From NCBI GenBank assembly GCA_021805625.1, contig JAJZEU010000058.1:1-7443 (forward strand): 7,443 bases of DNA, read 5' to 3'. Of this stretch, positions 1-6,171 are shown one piece after another. Source of the DNA: Microcaldota archaeon. Its GTDB lineage: Archaea; Micrarchaeota; Micrarchaeia; Micrarchaeales; CABMGC01. Position 1 is the stretch's first letter, and every line of letters begins with the position of its first letter. The position numbers were made by a program, and so were the translations under genes. The notes below the pieces were generated by a model. That model ran no database searches. It was given only the letters and a program-made list of their open reading frames with translations, and had not been told where the DNA came from.

Positions 1-2381
1 TGGTAAGAGAGATTTCTGAAATAAAAGGGGAGCCGGACTGGATGCTGGAGAAGAGGCTCAGGGCTTATGAAATATTCAAAGGCAAGCCCGTGCCAACATG
101 GGGGGGAGATCTGAGCCACATAGATTTCAGCGACATATACTACTACCTCAAGCCAACGGACAAGAAGAAGGGGGACAGCTGGAGTGACGTTCCAAAAGAG
201 ATAAAGGATACTTTTGACAAACTCGGCATACCTGAATCAGAGAAGAAGTTCTTTGGCGGCGCCGAGGCGCAGTACGATTCCGAGGTTGTCTATTCGAGCC
301 TCAGGAAGGACCTGGAGAAAGAAGGAGTTATATTCACGAGCACCGACGAGGCAGTGAAGAAATATCCCGAGCTTGTTAAGAAATATTTCGGCACTGTCAT
401 ACCTCCCAGCGACAATAAGTTCGCCGCGCTCAACTCTGCCGCATGGAGTGGCGGATCGTTCATATACGTGCCAAAAGGAGCGAAGGTAAAGCTTCCATTG
501 CAGGCATACTTCAGAATTAACGCAGAGAAGGCCGGGCAGTTCGAAAGGACGCTAATAATAGCAGATGAAGGGGCCGATGTTACCTATATAGAGGGCTGTT
601 TGCCAGCAGATGAACTGGTGAATAAAGGTGATACGTTCCAGCGCATAGACTCCATCACAAAGGAGGATACTGTAGTGACCCATACAGGCGATATGCAAAA
701 AGTGAAGCAGACATTTATCCATTCACATACGGGTACTATGCTGGAAATCCTGCCGTTATCAAAGGGAAATGGCTTCAAATTAACTGGTGAACATCCTGTC
801 TTATGCGTCAAGCGTGATAAGATTCTTGTAAAGAGGCAGCAAAGAAAAGATTGGCAGCCAGAAGTGTCTACTAAGGCACTGCTCGAGACGGAGCCGGAAT
901 TTGTCAAAGCCGATGGCTTGGAAGAGGGTGACTTCATTGTCTACGTTGCACCAACGCTCTCGGAAGATGATACTGCCATAGAATCAGCGGAGCTCAAGCT
1001 TCTTGGGCTTTACCTTGCAGAAGGCTCTGTAAGTTCAAATAAAGCATTGAGGGGCATTAAAAGCGTAAGCTTCAGTTTTGGTAAAAGCAAAAAGGAGGCC
1101 GCACTTGCAAAAGAGGTCAATTCGCTGATACATAGCAAAGGATGGAAGTCTAGCATATTCAGAACAAAGGGAGGCTACTATACAGTTAGCTCATACGCAA
1201 AGGAGTTGGTAGCGCTTTGTGAAACAAATTGCGGCAAAGGAGCAAAGACAAAACTACTATCCTCAAAAATAATGAAACTGCCTCCTGCCAAACAAAAAAT
1301 CATGATTGATTATTATTGGAGAGGAGATGGTAGTGTTTATCTGCGATCGGGAAAGAAATTGATGCGTGCGGCAACAGCCAGCAGATTCTTATCCTATCAA
1401 ATACAAGAAGTATTGGCAAGGAACGAAATCTTTGCTAATTTGAACATAAGACCAGGATCCAAGGATACGATTCTGGGCAGAGAAATCGTGAGGAGCAACC
1501 AATACATAATAGAGTATACTGAAGGGAAAGAGATAGGTGAGGTAAGAAGAAAGGGCAACCTTTTCTTCGTTCCTATAAAGCAAATAAAAAAGCACGTGTT
1601 TGATGGTCTGGTCTATAATTTCGGTGTCAAAAAGGATGAATCATATTTGGTAAAGGGGTTTGCAGTACATAACTGCACGGCCCCGATATACATGAGTTCC
1701 TCGCTGCATGCAGCAGTCGTAGAGCTTGTTGCGCACAAGAACGCGCACATCCGATATGTCACCATACAGAATTGGTCAAAGAACGTCTACAACCTTGTTA
1801 CACAAAGGGCCTACGCTTACGAGAATGCATCCGTCGAATGGATCGACGGAAATATAGGCAGCAAACTGAATATGAAGTATCCATCGATATTCTTAAGAGA
1901 ACCTGGAGCAAAGGGCAAAGTAATATCCGTGGCAATAGCGGGCAACGGTCAGTATCAGGACTCCGGAGGCAAGATATACCACCTTGCTAGGGACACCACA
2001 TCAGAAATAATCTCAAAGAGCGTTTCCATCGGAAACGGCGTTACAACCTACCGCGGCCTTCTACATATAGGGGCCAATGCTGAAAACGCAAAGTCGAACG
2101 TGAGATGCGACGCCCTTCTGCTTGACGACGATTCCAAGACCAACACCTTTCCCTACATGGAAATAAAGAGAGATGACGCCTCCATAACCCACGAGGCAAC
2201 AACGGGAAAAATAGGCGACGAGGAGCTTTTCTATTTGAAGACCAGGGGGGTAAGCGAAGAAGATGCGGTAACTATGATAATCCTCGGATTCCTTTCCCCG
2301 CTTGCCGAGGAACTTCCTCTGGAGTACTCGATAGAGCTGAGAAGGCTTATAAAATTGGACATGAATAACTCTGTGGCATAA
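1..2381 (+). CDS. sufB: SufB, Fe-S cluster scaffold subunit, 5'-truncated and interrupted by an intein
   Basis: SufB is the core scaffold of the cytosolic SufBCD complex, which assembles nascent Fe-S clusters from SufS-derived sulfur. The reading frame is open from the left edge (first full codon at 3), so the ATG at 42 is internal: residues before it (GEPDWM) match the SufB family. The N-terminal tens of residues lie outside the window. Visible host protein is about 198 residues before the intein and 235 after it, against roughly 470-495 for the family. Family marks are QFERTLIIADEGA and EGC at the intein junction, CTAPIY and LHAAVVE just after it, RCDALL (Cys codon 2106-2108, matching the sulfur-accepting Cys405 of E. 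coli SufB by my alignment), and HEATTGKIGDE (His codon 2190-2192). The residue before that His is Thr, where E. coli has Glu432. The stop is 10 bases before sufD, so it is the first visible gene of the operon. Identity is near certain. Confidence 0.97.
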   Translation, partial: VREISEIKGEPDWMLEKRLRAYEIFKGKPVPTWGGDLSHIDFSDIYYYLKPTDKKKGDSWSDVPKEIKDTFDKLGIPESEKKFFGGAEAQYDSEVVYSSLRKDLEKEGVIFTSTDEAVKKYPELVKKYFGTVIPPSDNKFAALNSAAWSGGSFIYVPKGAKVKLPLQAYFRINAEKAGQFERTLIIADEGADVTYIEGCLPADELVNKGDTFQRIDSITKEDTVVTHTGDMQKVKQTFIHSHTGTMLEILPLSKGNGFKLTGEHPVLCVKRDKILVKRQQRKDWQPEVSTKALLETEPEFVKADGLEEGDFIVYVAPTLSEDDTAIESAELKLLGLYLAEGSVSSNKALRGIKSVSFSFGKSKKEAALAKEVNSLIHSKGWKSSIFRTKGGYYTVSSYAKELVALCETNCGKGAKTKLLSSKIMKLPPAKQKIMIDYYWRGDGSVYLRSGKKLMRAATASRFLSYQIQEVLARNEIFANLNIRPGSKDTILGREIVRSNQYIIEYTEGKEIGEVRRKGNLFFVPIKQIKKHVFDGLVYNFGVKKDESYLVKGFAVHNCTAPIYMSSSLHAAVVELVAHKNAHIRYVTIQNWSKNVYNLVTQRAYAYENASVEWIDGNIGSKLNMKYPSIFLREPGAKGKVISVAIAGNGQYQDSGGKIYHLARDTTSEIISKSVSIGNGVTTYRGLLHIGANAENAKSNVRCDALLLDDDSKTNTFPYMEIKRDDASITHEATTGKIGDEELFYLKTRGVSEEDAVTMIILGFLSPLAEELPLEYSIELRRLIKLDMNNSVA
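597..1673 (+). mobile_element. SufB intein with LAGLIDADG homing endonuclease domain, 359 residues
   Basis: This in-frame insert splits the conserved SufB motif EGCTAP exactly between Gly and Cys. It begins with Cys1 (tgt, 597-599), ends with His358-Asn359 (aac, 1671-1673), and is followed by Cys+1 (tgc, 1674-1676). These are the residues of a class 1 intein. Block B is TGEH at intein residues 63-66 (the TxxH motif). Block F is near 339-352 and keeps Asp347, with Glu348 where His is frequent. Two LAGLIDADG motifs sit about 100 residues apart: LLGLYLAEGS at 135-144 (acidic Glu142) and IDYYWRGDGS around 237-246 (Asp244). Both acidic residues are present and no stop interrupts, so splicing and endonuclease activity both look possible. 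The predicted product after splicing is intact SufB. Codon use departs from host sufB: by hand count Ile is ATA 12, ATC 6, ATT 5 in the intein against ATA 27, ATC 5, ATT 2 in the visible host parts; Gln is CAA 7, CAG 4 against CAA 1, CAG 6. This supports horizontal arrival. Activity is inference. Confidence 0.96.
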
Positions 2382-2391
2382 CGCTGGTAAA

Positions 2392-3666
2392 ATGGCTGCA
2401 TATGACAAATTTGCAAAAGAAGCACTTTCAAAATACAAAACGATGCCGGAGGAAACAAGCGAGCTCTACAAGAAGAACTTCATAAAGCTTCCGAGCCTGA
2501 AAGAAGAAGCCGTGCAGGGCATCTCCGAACATAAGGAACTTACAGAGACCATGCGCAAGAACTACGGCGTCATAGGAATAGATTTTGATGCCGTCATCGG
2601 CGGAGGGGACGCATACTCCACCAATGAAGAATTCATAAGAGTCAAGGATGTAGGCGCTCTCAGTGGCGAATTCCTAAGGCAGAAACTCTACGGCAACAGT
2701 GAAGATAGATACGTATCGTACATACACGCATTCTCAAAGAATGCCATGCTGATAAAGGTGCCAAAGGCCCAGAGCGCAAGTCTTGCCGTGCTGATGTTCA
2801 ACTCAGAAGCGCCTCTGAACACACAGATAACCGTCGATGTTGGGGACGGGGCCAAGCTTGAGTTGCTTGAGGTCTGCGCATCATCCGCAGGAGCGGATTC
2901 TTCGTTCGGGGTGCTAAACGAAGTGAGGGTTGGAAAGAATTCACACGCAGAGATAAACGTGCTCCATAATGAGAGTGCGAATACCACGGTAATGAGCTTC
3001 TTCAAGACATTTGCCGATGAAGATGCTGTCATAAAGTTCAATTCCCTCTATTCCGGAGGCATGCAAGTGAGGGTCAGAAACATCATGGAGGCCAGTGGGA
3101 CAGGCAGCAGGGTCGAGGCGAACGAGATAGTCATAGGTACGGACGCCCAGAAGTTCGATCTCGGTACGTCTGCTGTAAATGCGGCAGAGAAGACCACTGC
3201 GAGCGTCGAATCAAAAGCGGTTCTGCTTGGTGAAGCAACGGGCATAATAAAAGGTTTTGCGAAGCTCAATCATGGAGCAAAGAAGTCGAATTCATTCATA
3301 CTTGAACGGGGCCTGCTCTTCGACAATGGGGCAAAGATTGACTGCATGCCTGACATGTCTGTGGAAGAGAATGATGTGAGAGCCACGCATTCATCCGCAA
3401 CGACTCCGCTCGACAGCAACGCCCTCTTTTATGTGATGAGCAGAGGCATCAACGAGCCTATGGCAAAGAGGCTGCTTGCGCTGGGGTTCTTCGACAGCAT
3501 CATATCAAAGATAGGAAGCGAGAGCATGAGGGAAATCGCTGCTGCAATGGTAAGGGACAAGATAGACAGGAAGCAGCCTGGGAATATCCCAGAGCTCGGA
3601 GAAGAATATAGGGAAGGAAGCAAGAGCGAGGACTTCTTCAAAGGACATTATAAATACAGGCAATGA
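2392..3666 (+). CDS. sufD: SufD, SufBCD scaffold complex subunit
   Basis: SufD is a SufB paralogue that pairs with SufB in the SufBC2D scaffold and helps with iron entry and cluster assembly in the cytosol. The protein has 424 residues, normal for the family. It has an alpha-helical N-terminal region (about 1-100), the long right-handed beta-helix core (about 110-320) and a helical C-terminal part with the SufB/SufD signature VRATHSSATTPLD (329-341) followed by LFYVMSRGI. His333 aligns with the functionally important His360 of E. coli SufD. The Cys358 position is Ala331 here, a common difference outside proteobacteria. The ATG at 2392 is preceded by a GGT core at 2386-2388, three bases before the start, and lies 10 bases after the sufB stop. 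sufC follows at 12 bases. SufB itself is excluded as the identity because the sulfur-acceptor Cys and the HEATT motif are missing and a separate sufB is adjacent. Confidence 0.94.
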   Translation: MAAYDKFAKEALSKYKTMPEETSELYKKNFIKLPSLKEEAVQGISEHKELTETMRKNYGVIGIDFDAVIGGGDAYSTNEEFIRVKDVGALSGEFLRQKLYGNSEDRYVSYIHAFSKNAMLIKVPKAQSASLAVLMFNSEAPLNTQITVDVGDGAKLELLEVCASSAGADSSFGVLNEVRVGKNSHAEINVLHNESANTTVMSFFKTFADEDAVIKFNSLYSGGMQVRVRNIMEASGTGSRVEANEIVIGTDAQKFDLGTSAVNAAEKTTASVESKAVLLGEATGIIKGFAKLNHGAKKSNSFILERGLLFDNGAKIDCMPDMSVEENDVRATHSSATTPLDSNALFYVMSRGINEPMAKRLLALGFFDSIISKIGSESMREIAAAMVRDKIDRKQPGNIPELGEEYREGSKSEDFFKGHYKYRQ

Positions 3667-3678
3667 AAAGATGGTACT

Positions 3679-4428
3679 ATGATACTGGAAATAAATGATC
3701 TTCACGTGAATGCAGGAGACAAGGAGATAATAAGTGGTCTCAGCTTAACTATAAAACAGGGAGAGATGCACGTTATCATGGGGCCAAACGGCTCTGGAAA
3801 AAGCACGCTTGCAAAGGCCGTCTTCGGCCATCCAGGCTACAAAATAACCAGCGGAGACGTACTTGTGGACGGCAAGAGCGTGCTAGGCCTGAAGACAGAC
3901 GAGCGTGCGAAGCTCGGCCTCTTCCTCCAGTTCCAGGATCCGGTATCGATAGACGGAGTCAAGTTCCTTAGCTTCCTCAACGCCGCAAAGCGCTCTTACT
4001 CTCCAGAAATGAACATCAAGGGTCTCATGCAGGAGATAAAGAACACTGCCTCAGAGCTAGGCATGGACGAGGAATTCATAAAGAGGTCTCTGAACTACGG
4101 CTTTTCAGGAGGCGAAAAGAAGAAATCGGAAATACTCCAGCTCGCCGTGCTGAAGCCCAAGATAGCAATACTGGATGAACCCGATTCTGGACTGGATGTC
4201 GATGCGATAAAGGTAGTTGCAGGGTCGATAAACAAGGTGAGCAAGCAGAGTAACATAGGCATACTGCTCATAACACATTACAGCAGGATACTTTCGCACA
4301 TGGAGCCCCAGTTCGTCCACATAATGGTAGATGGCAGGATAGTGGAAAGCGGCGGTACCGGACTCATAAAAACTGTTGAAAGCGTCGGGTATGATTCCTT
4401 CGTTGAAAAAGCCCAAAGGGTAAAGTAG
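3679..4428 (+). CDS. sufC: SufC, ABC-type ATPase of the SufBCD complex
   Basis: SufC is the cytosolic ABC ATPase whose ATP-driven dimerization reshapes the SufB-SufD interface during cluster assembly. It is not a transporter subunit. The 249 residues match the family length. Walker A is GPNGSGKST at 35-43, the Q-loop region is LQFQDP at 83-88, the ABC signature FSGGEKKKSE starts at 142, Walker B is AILDEPD at 163-169, the D-loop SGLDVDA at 170-176, and the H-switch is His200 in LITHY. The FSGGEKKK...EILQ and DEPDSGLDVDA strings are specific to SufC among ABC ATPases. All catalytic residues are present. The ATG at 3679 has a GGT core at 3673-3675, the same three-base spacing seen before sufD. 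An ATG at 3671 is in another frame. The gene starts 12 bases after sufD ends and stops 13 bases before sufS. Confidence 0.97.
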   Translation: MILEINDLHVNAGDKEIISGLSLTIKQGEMHVIMGPNGSGKSTLAKAVFGHPGYKITSGDVLVDGKSVLGLKTDERAKLGLFLQFQDPVSIDGVKFLSFLNAAKRSYSPEMNIKGLMQEIKNTASELGMDEEFIKRSLNYGFSGGEKKKSEILQLAVLKPKIAILDEPDSGLDVDAIKVVAGSINKVSKQSNIGILLITHYSRILSHMEPQFVHIMVDGRIVESGGTGLIKTVESVGYDSFVEKAQRVK

Positions 4429-4431
4429 CGC

Positions 4432-4437
4432 GGGTGG
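4432..4437 (+). promoter_or_regulatory. Ribosome-binding site of sufS, supporting its GTG start
   Basis: The sequence GGGTGG ends four bases before the GTG at 4442. It resembles the GGTG part of the archaeal Shine-Dalgarno core and is the strongest such match before any gene in the operon, which may offset the weaker GTG start. The nearest in-frame ATG (4496) would remove the conserved N-terminus of SufS. Confidence 0.6.
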
Positions 4438-4441
4438 CACT

Positions 4442-5683
4442 GTGACTTTTGACGTTGAAGAGATAAGAAATGATTTTCCCATACTCAAAACCGCAATGAA
4501 CGGCAAACCGCTTGTCTACCTAGATAATGCGGCAACATCACAGAAGCCAAGGCAGGTAATAAGCGCAGTTTCCAGGTACTACAAGAACTACAACTCCAAC
4601 ATTCACCGCGGCCTGTACAAGATATCCGAGGAGGCCACACATGGATACATCAGCTCGAAGAAATCGGCTGCAAAGTTCATTTCTGCAAATTCTGAAAGGG
4701 AAATAATATATCTGAGAAACACCACAGAAGCGATAAACCTTGTGGCATTGACTTTCGGAGAGCAGAATGTTGGCAGGGGAGACCACATCCTGATATCGAA
4801 GATGGAGCACCACAGCAACATTGTGCCGTGGCAGCTTCTAGCCAAAAGGAAGGGGGCACAGCTCGATTATGTGGAATTGAAAGACGACGCCTTCCTGGAC
4901 ATGGAAGACTATGCGAAGAAGCTTGAAGCAAGGCCAAAGATCGTTTCGCTTACCCACGTTTCAAATGTTTTGGGTACGATAAACGATGCAGGTGCGATCA
5001 CGAAGATGGCGCACAATGCCGGGGCAACGGTACTGATAGATGGCGCCCAGTCTGCGCCGCACATGCCGGTGAGCGTCAAGGAGATGGACTGCGACTTCTT
5101 CGCATTTTCATCCCACAAGATGCTCGGCCCCGCGGGAATAGGCATATTGTATGCAAAGGAGGGACTGCTGGAAGGCATGCAACCGTTGTACGGAGGCGGC
5201 GACATGATAAAAAGCGTCGATCTGTATGACAGCACCTGGAACGACCTGCCCTGGAAGTTTGAGGCCGGCACACAGAACATAGAGGGAGCCATAGGGTTCG
5301 GTGCCGCAATAAAATACCTAAAGAAGCTCGGAATGGAGAATGTGAGAAATCACGAAAAAGGCCTAACAAGATATGCGCTCGAAAAACTGGATGGCGTAAG
5401 CGGAATAAACGTATACGGTCCTGGAATAGACAGGATTGGGGAACGCGCAGGCGTTGTCTCATTCAGCGTAAGCGGTGTCCACGCTCATGACGTTGCGCAG
5501 GTATTCGACAGCGAGGGCATAGCGATAAGGAGCGGGCACCACTGCGCAATGCCGCTCGTTACGCAATCACTGCATGAGAGCGCGCTATCGAGGATGAGCT
5601 TCTACATATACAACAGAGAAGAGGAAGTGGACAAGGCAATAGCAGCGATAATGAAGACAAAAGAGACTTTCCACATAGCTTGA
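4442..5683 (+). CDS. sufS: SufS, group II cysteine desulfurase (PLP enzyme)
   Basis: SufS converts L-cysteine to L-alanine and holds the sulfur as a persulfide for the SufBCD scaffold. It is a cytosolic PLP-dependent class V aminotransferase-fold enzyme. The 413 residues match the family. Visible residues are the PLP-lysine Lys226 in SSHKMLGP, His123 stacking on the cofactor in EHHSN, Asp200 and Gln203 in IDGAQS, and the catalytic Cys368 in RSGHHCAMPL. This RSGHHC/RTGHHC loop marks SufS/group II rather than IscS/NifS. The GTG start at 4442 is chosen because residues 1-40 (MTFDVEEIRNDFPIL, then YLDNAAT) align from residue 1 with bacterial SufS. It is last in the visible operon, 13 bases after sufC. 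No sufU, sufE or iscU-like gene follows: the next gene is convergent, one base after the stop. The sulfur acceptor in this organism may be SufB itself or a partner encoded elsewhere. Confidence 0.97.
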   Translation: MTFDVEEIRNDFPILKTAMNGKPLVYLDNAATSQKPRQVISAVSRYYKNYNSNIHRGLYKISEEATHGYISSKKSAAKFISANSEREIIYLRNTTEAINLVALTFGEQNVGRGDHILISKMEHHSNIVPWQLLAKRKGAQLDYVELKDDAFLDMEDYAKKLEARPKIVSLTHVSNVLGTINDAGAITKMAHNAGATVLIDGAQSAPHMPVSVKEMDCDFFAFSSHKMLGPAGIGILYAKEGLLEGMQPLYGGGDMIKSVDLYDSTWNDLPWKFEAGTQNIEGAIGFGAAIKYLKKLGMENVRNHEKGLTRYALEKLDGVSGINVYGPGIDRIGERAGVVSFSVSGVHAHDVAQVFDSEGIAIRSGHHCAMPLVTQSLHESALSRMSFYIYNREEEVDKAIAAIMKTKETFHIA

Positions 5684-5684
5684 C

Positions 5685-6035
5685 TTACTTCAACTTGCTT
5701 TCTATTACCTCCTTTAGCACCACGGCATCGTTGTTCTCGGTATCCTTTGCAGCATATATCAAAGTGACATCAAAATCGTTCACGTTGCCCAAAAGCTGGT
5801 CCAGCGCTGGGTTCTTCTCAATCTCCCTCTTGTAGCGCTTCTTGAATTCTTCCCACTTTTCGGGCTCGTGGTTGAACCACTTCCTCAACTCGTTGCTTGG
5901 CGCTATGTCCCTGAGCCACAGGTCTAAGTTCGCAGTGCTCTTTTTCACGCCCCGCGGCCAGAGCCTGTCAACCAAGATGCGCTTGCCGTCTATTATTTCT
6001 GCCTTGTCATAAATGCGCTTTATGCCCAAAAGCAT
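5685..6035 (-). CDS. DUF488 family protein, YeaO-like, function unknown
   Basis: This 116-residue protein belongs to the DUF488/YeaO family, widespread in bacteria and archaea and without a settled biochemical role. Family marks are IKRIYD at 5-10, LVDRLWPRG at 21-29, LRKWFNHEPEKWEEF at 50-64 and LIYAAKDTENNDAVVL near 92-107, the last matching the usual A.KD..N.A..L ending. The length is typical, and there is no signal peptide or membrane segment, so it is probably cytosolic. I start it at the ATG at 6035: this matches the family N-terminus and has an AGGT core six bases upstream. A longer in-frame reading from a TTG at 6062 adds nine residues, but it would lie upstream of the transcription start predicted from the TATA-like box. 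The gene is convergent with sufS, with one base between the stop codons. I see no functional tie to Fe-S assembly. Confidence 0.88.
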   Translation of the reverse strand: MLLGIKRIYDKAEIIDGKRILVDRLWPRGVKKSTANLDLWLRDIAPSNELRKWFNHEPEKWEEFKKRYKREIEKNPALDQLLGNVNDFDVTLIYAAKDTENNDAVVLKEVIESKLK

Positions 6036-6041
6036 CTGCTT

Positions 6042-6045
6042 ACCT
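6042..6045 (-). promoter_or_regulatory. Ribosome-binding core before the DUF488 ATG
   Basis: On the minus strand AGGT lies six bases before the ATG at 6035. It helps choose this start over the in-frame TTG at 6062. It resembles the GGT cores before sufD and sufC. Confidence 0.4.
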
Positions 6046-6067
6046 GCTACATAATGTTTCAAATGAA

Positions 6068-6073
6068 TTTAAA
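6068..6073 (-). promoter_or_regulatory. Probable TATA box of the DUF488 gene
   Basis: TTTAAA, within a T-rich run on the minus strand, is centred about 26 bases upstream of position 6045, giving a predicted very short leader before the ATG at 6035. This is the archaeal TATA-to-start distance. The call rests on position and AT-richness only. Confidence 0.4.
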
Positions 6074-6143
6074 AAACGTATAGCTTCCTGTACGCCTTCA
6101 GAGGTGCATCTGTATCCCAAAAACCGATGCTTGTAGATGCCAC

Positions 6144-6150
6144 ATAAATA
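6144..6150 (+). promoter_or_regulatory. Probable TATA box of the helicase gene, leaderless transcript
   Basis: ATAAATA is centred at 6147, 25 bases before the helicase ATG at 6172. Archaeal TATA boxes sit about 25-27 bases before the transcription start, so transcription should begin at or very near the A of the start codon, giving a leaderless mRNA. In agreement, no good GGTG-type ribosome site precedes this ATG, unlike the suf genes. Confidence 0.5.
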
Positions 6151-6171
6151 CTTTTTTGATGAAAGTGCATT

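Larger units (their letters stand above)
6036..6171. promoter_or_regulatory. Divergent intergenic promoter region
   Basis: These 136 bases separate the starts of the DUF488 gene and the helicase gene, so they must carry promoters for both directions. I see one AT-rich TATA-like box for each direction, near opposite ends. Between them (about 6077-6140) there is no clear coding sequence, tRNA or strong hairpin. The only structure is a six-base inverted repeat GCATCT / AGATGC at 6106-6111 and 6135-6140, with an extra GATGC at 6126-6130, which is too short to call an operator. Confidence 0.6.

Noticed and set aside
42..44. ATG at 42 as the sufB start
   Set aside because: The frame is open to the left edge and the residues before 42 match the SufB family, so this Met is internal.
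584..937. Minus-strand open frame opposite the intein N-terminal part
   Set aside because: Low-complexity Ser/Cys-rich translation with no family resemblance, fully antisense to sufB and its intein.
2061..2458. Two overlapping minus-strand open frames at the sufB/sufD junction
   Set aside because: They lie antisense to conserved SufB and SufD codons, have no recognisable domains, and overlap each other.
5076..5462. Arg-rich minus-strand open frame opposite sufS
   Set aside because: Antisense to the conserved SufS core; its composition is what the reverse frame of this gene would give.
6036..6062. Longer DUF488 protein starting at the TTG at 6062
   Set aside because: The extra nine residues do not match the family, TTG is a weaker start, and the position is upstream of the predicted transcription start.
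6106..6140. Inverted repeat GCATCT / AGATGC between the divergent promoters as an operator
   Set aside because: Six-base arms 23 bases apart are expected by chance, and no second copy is seen near another promoter.
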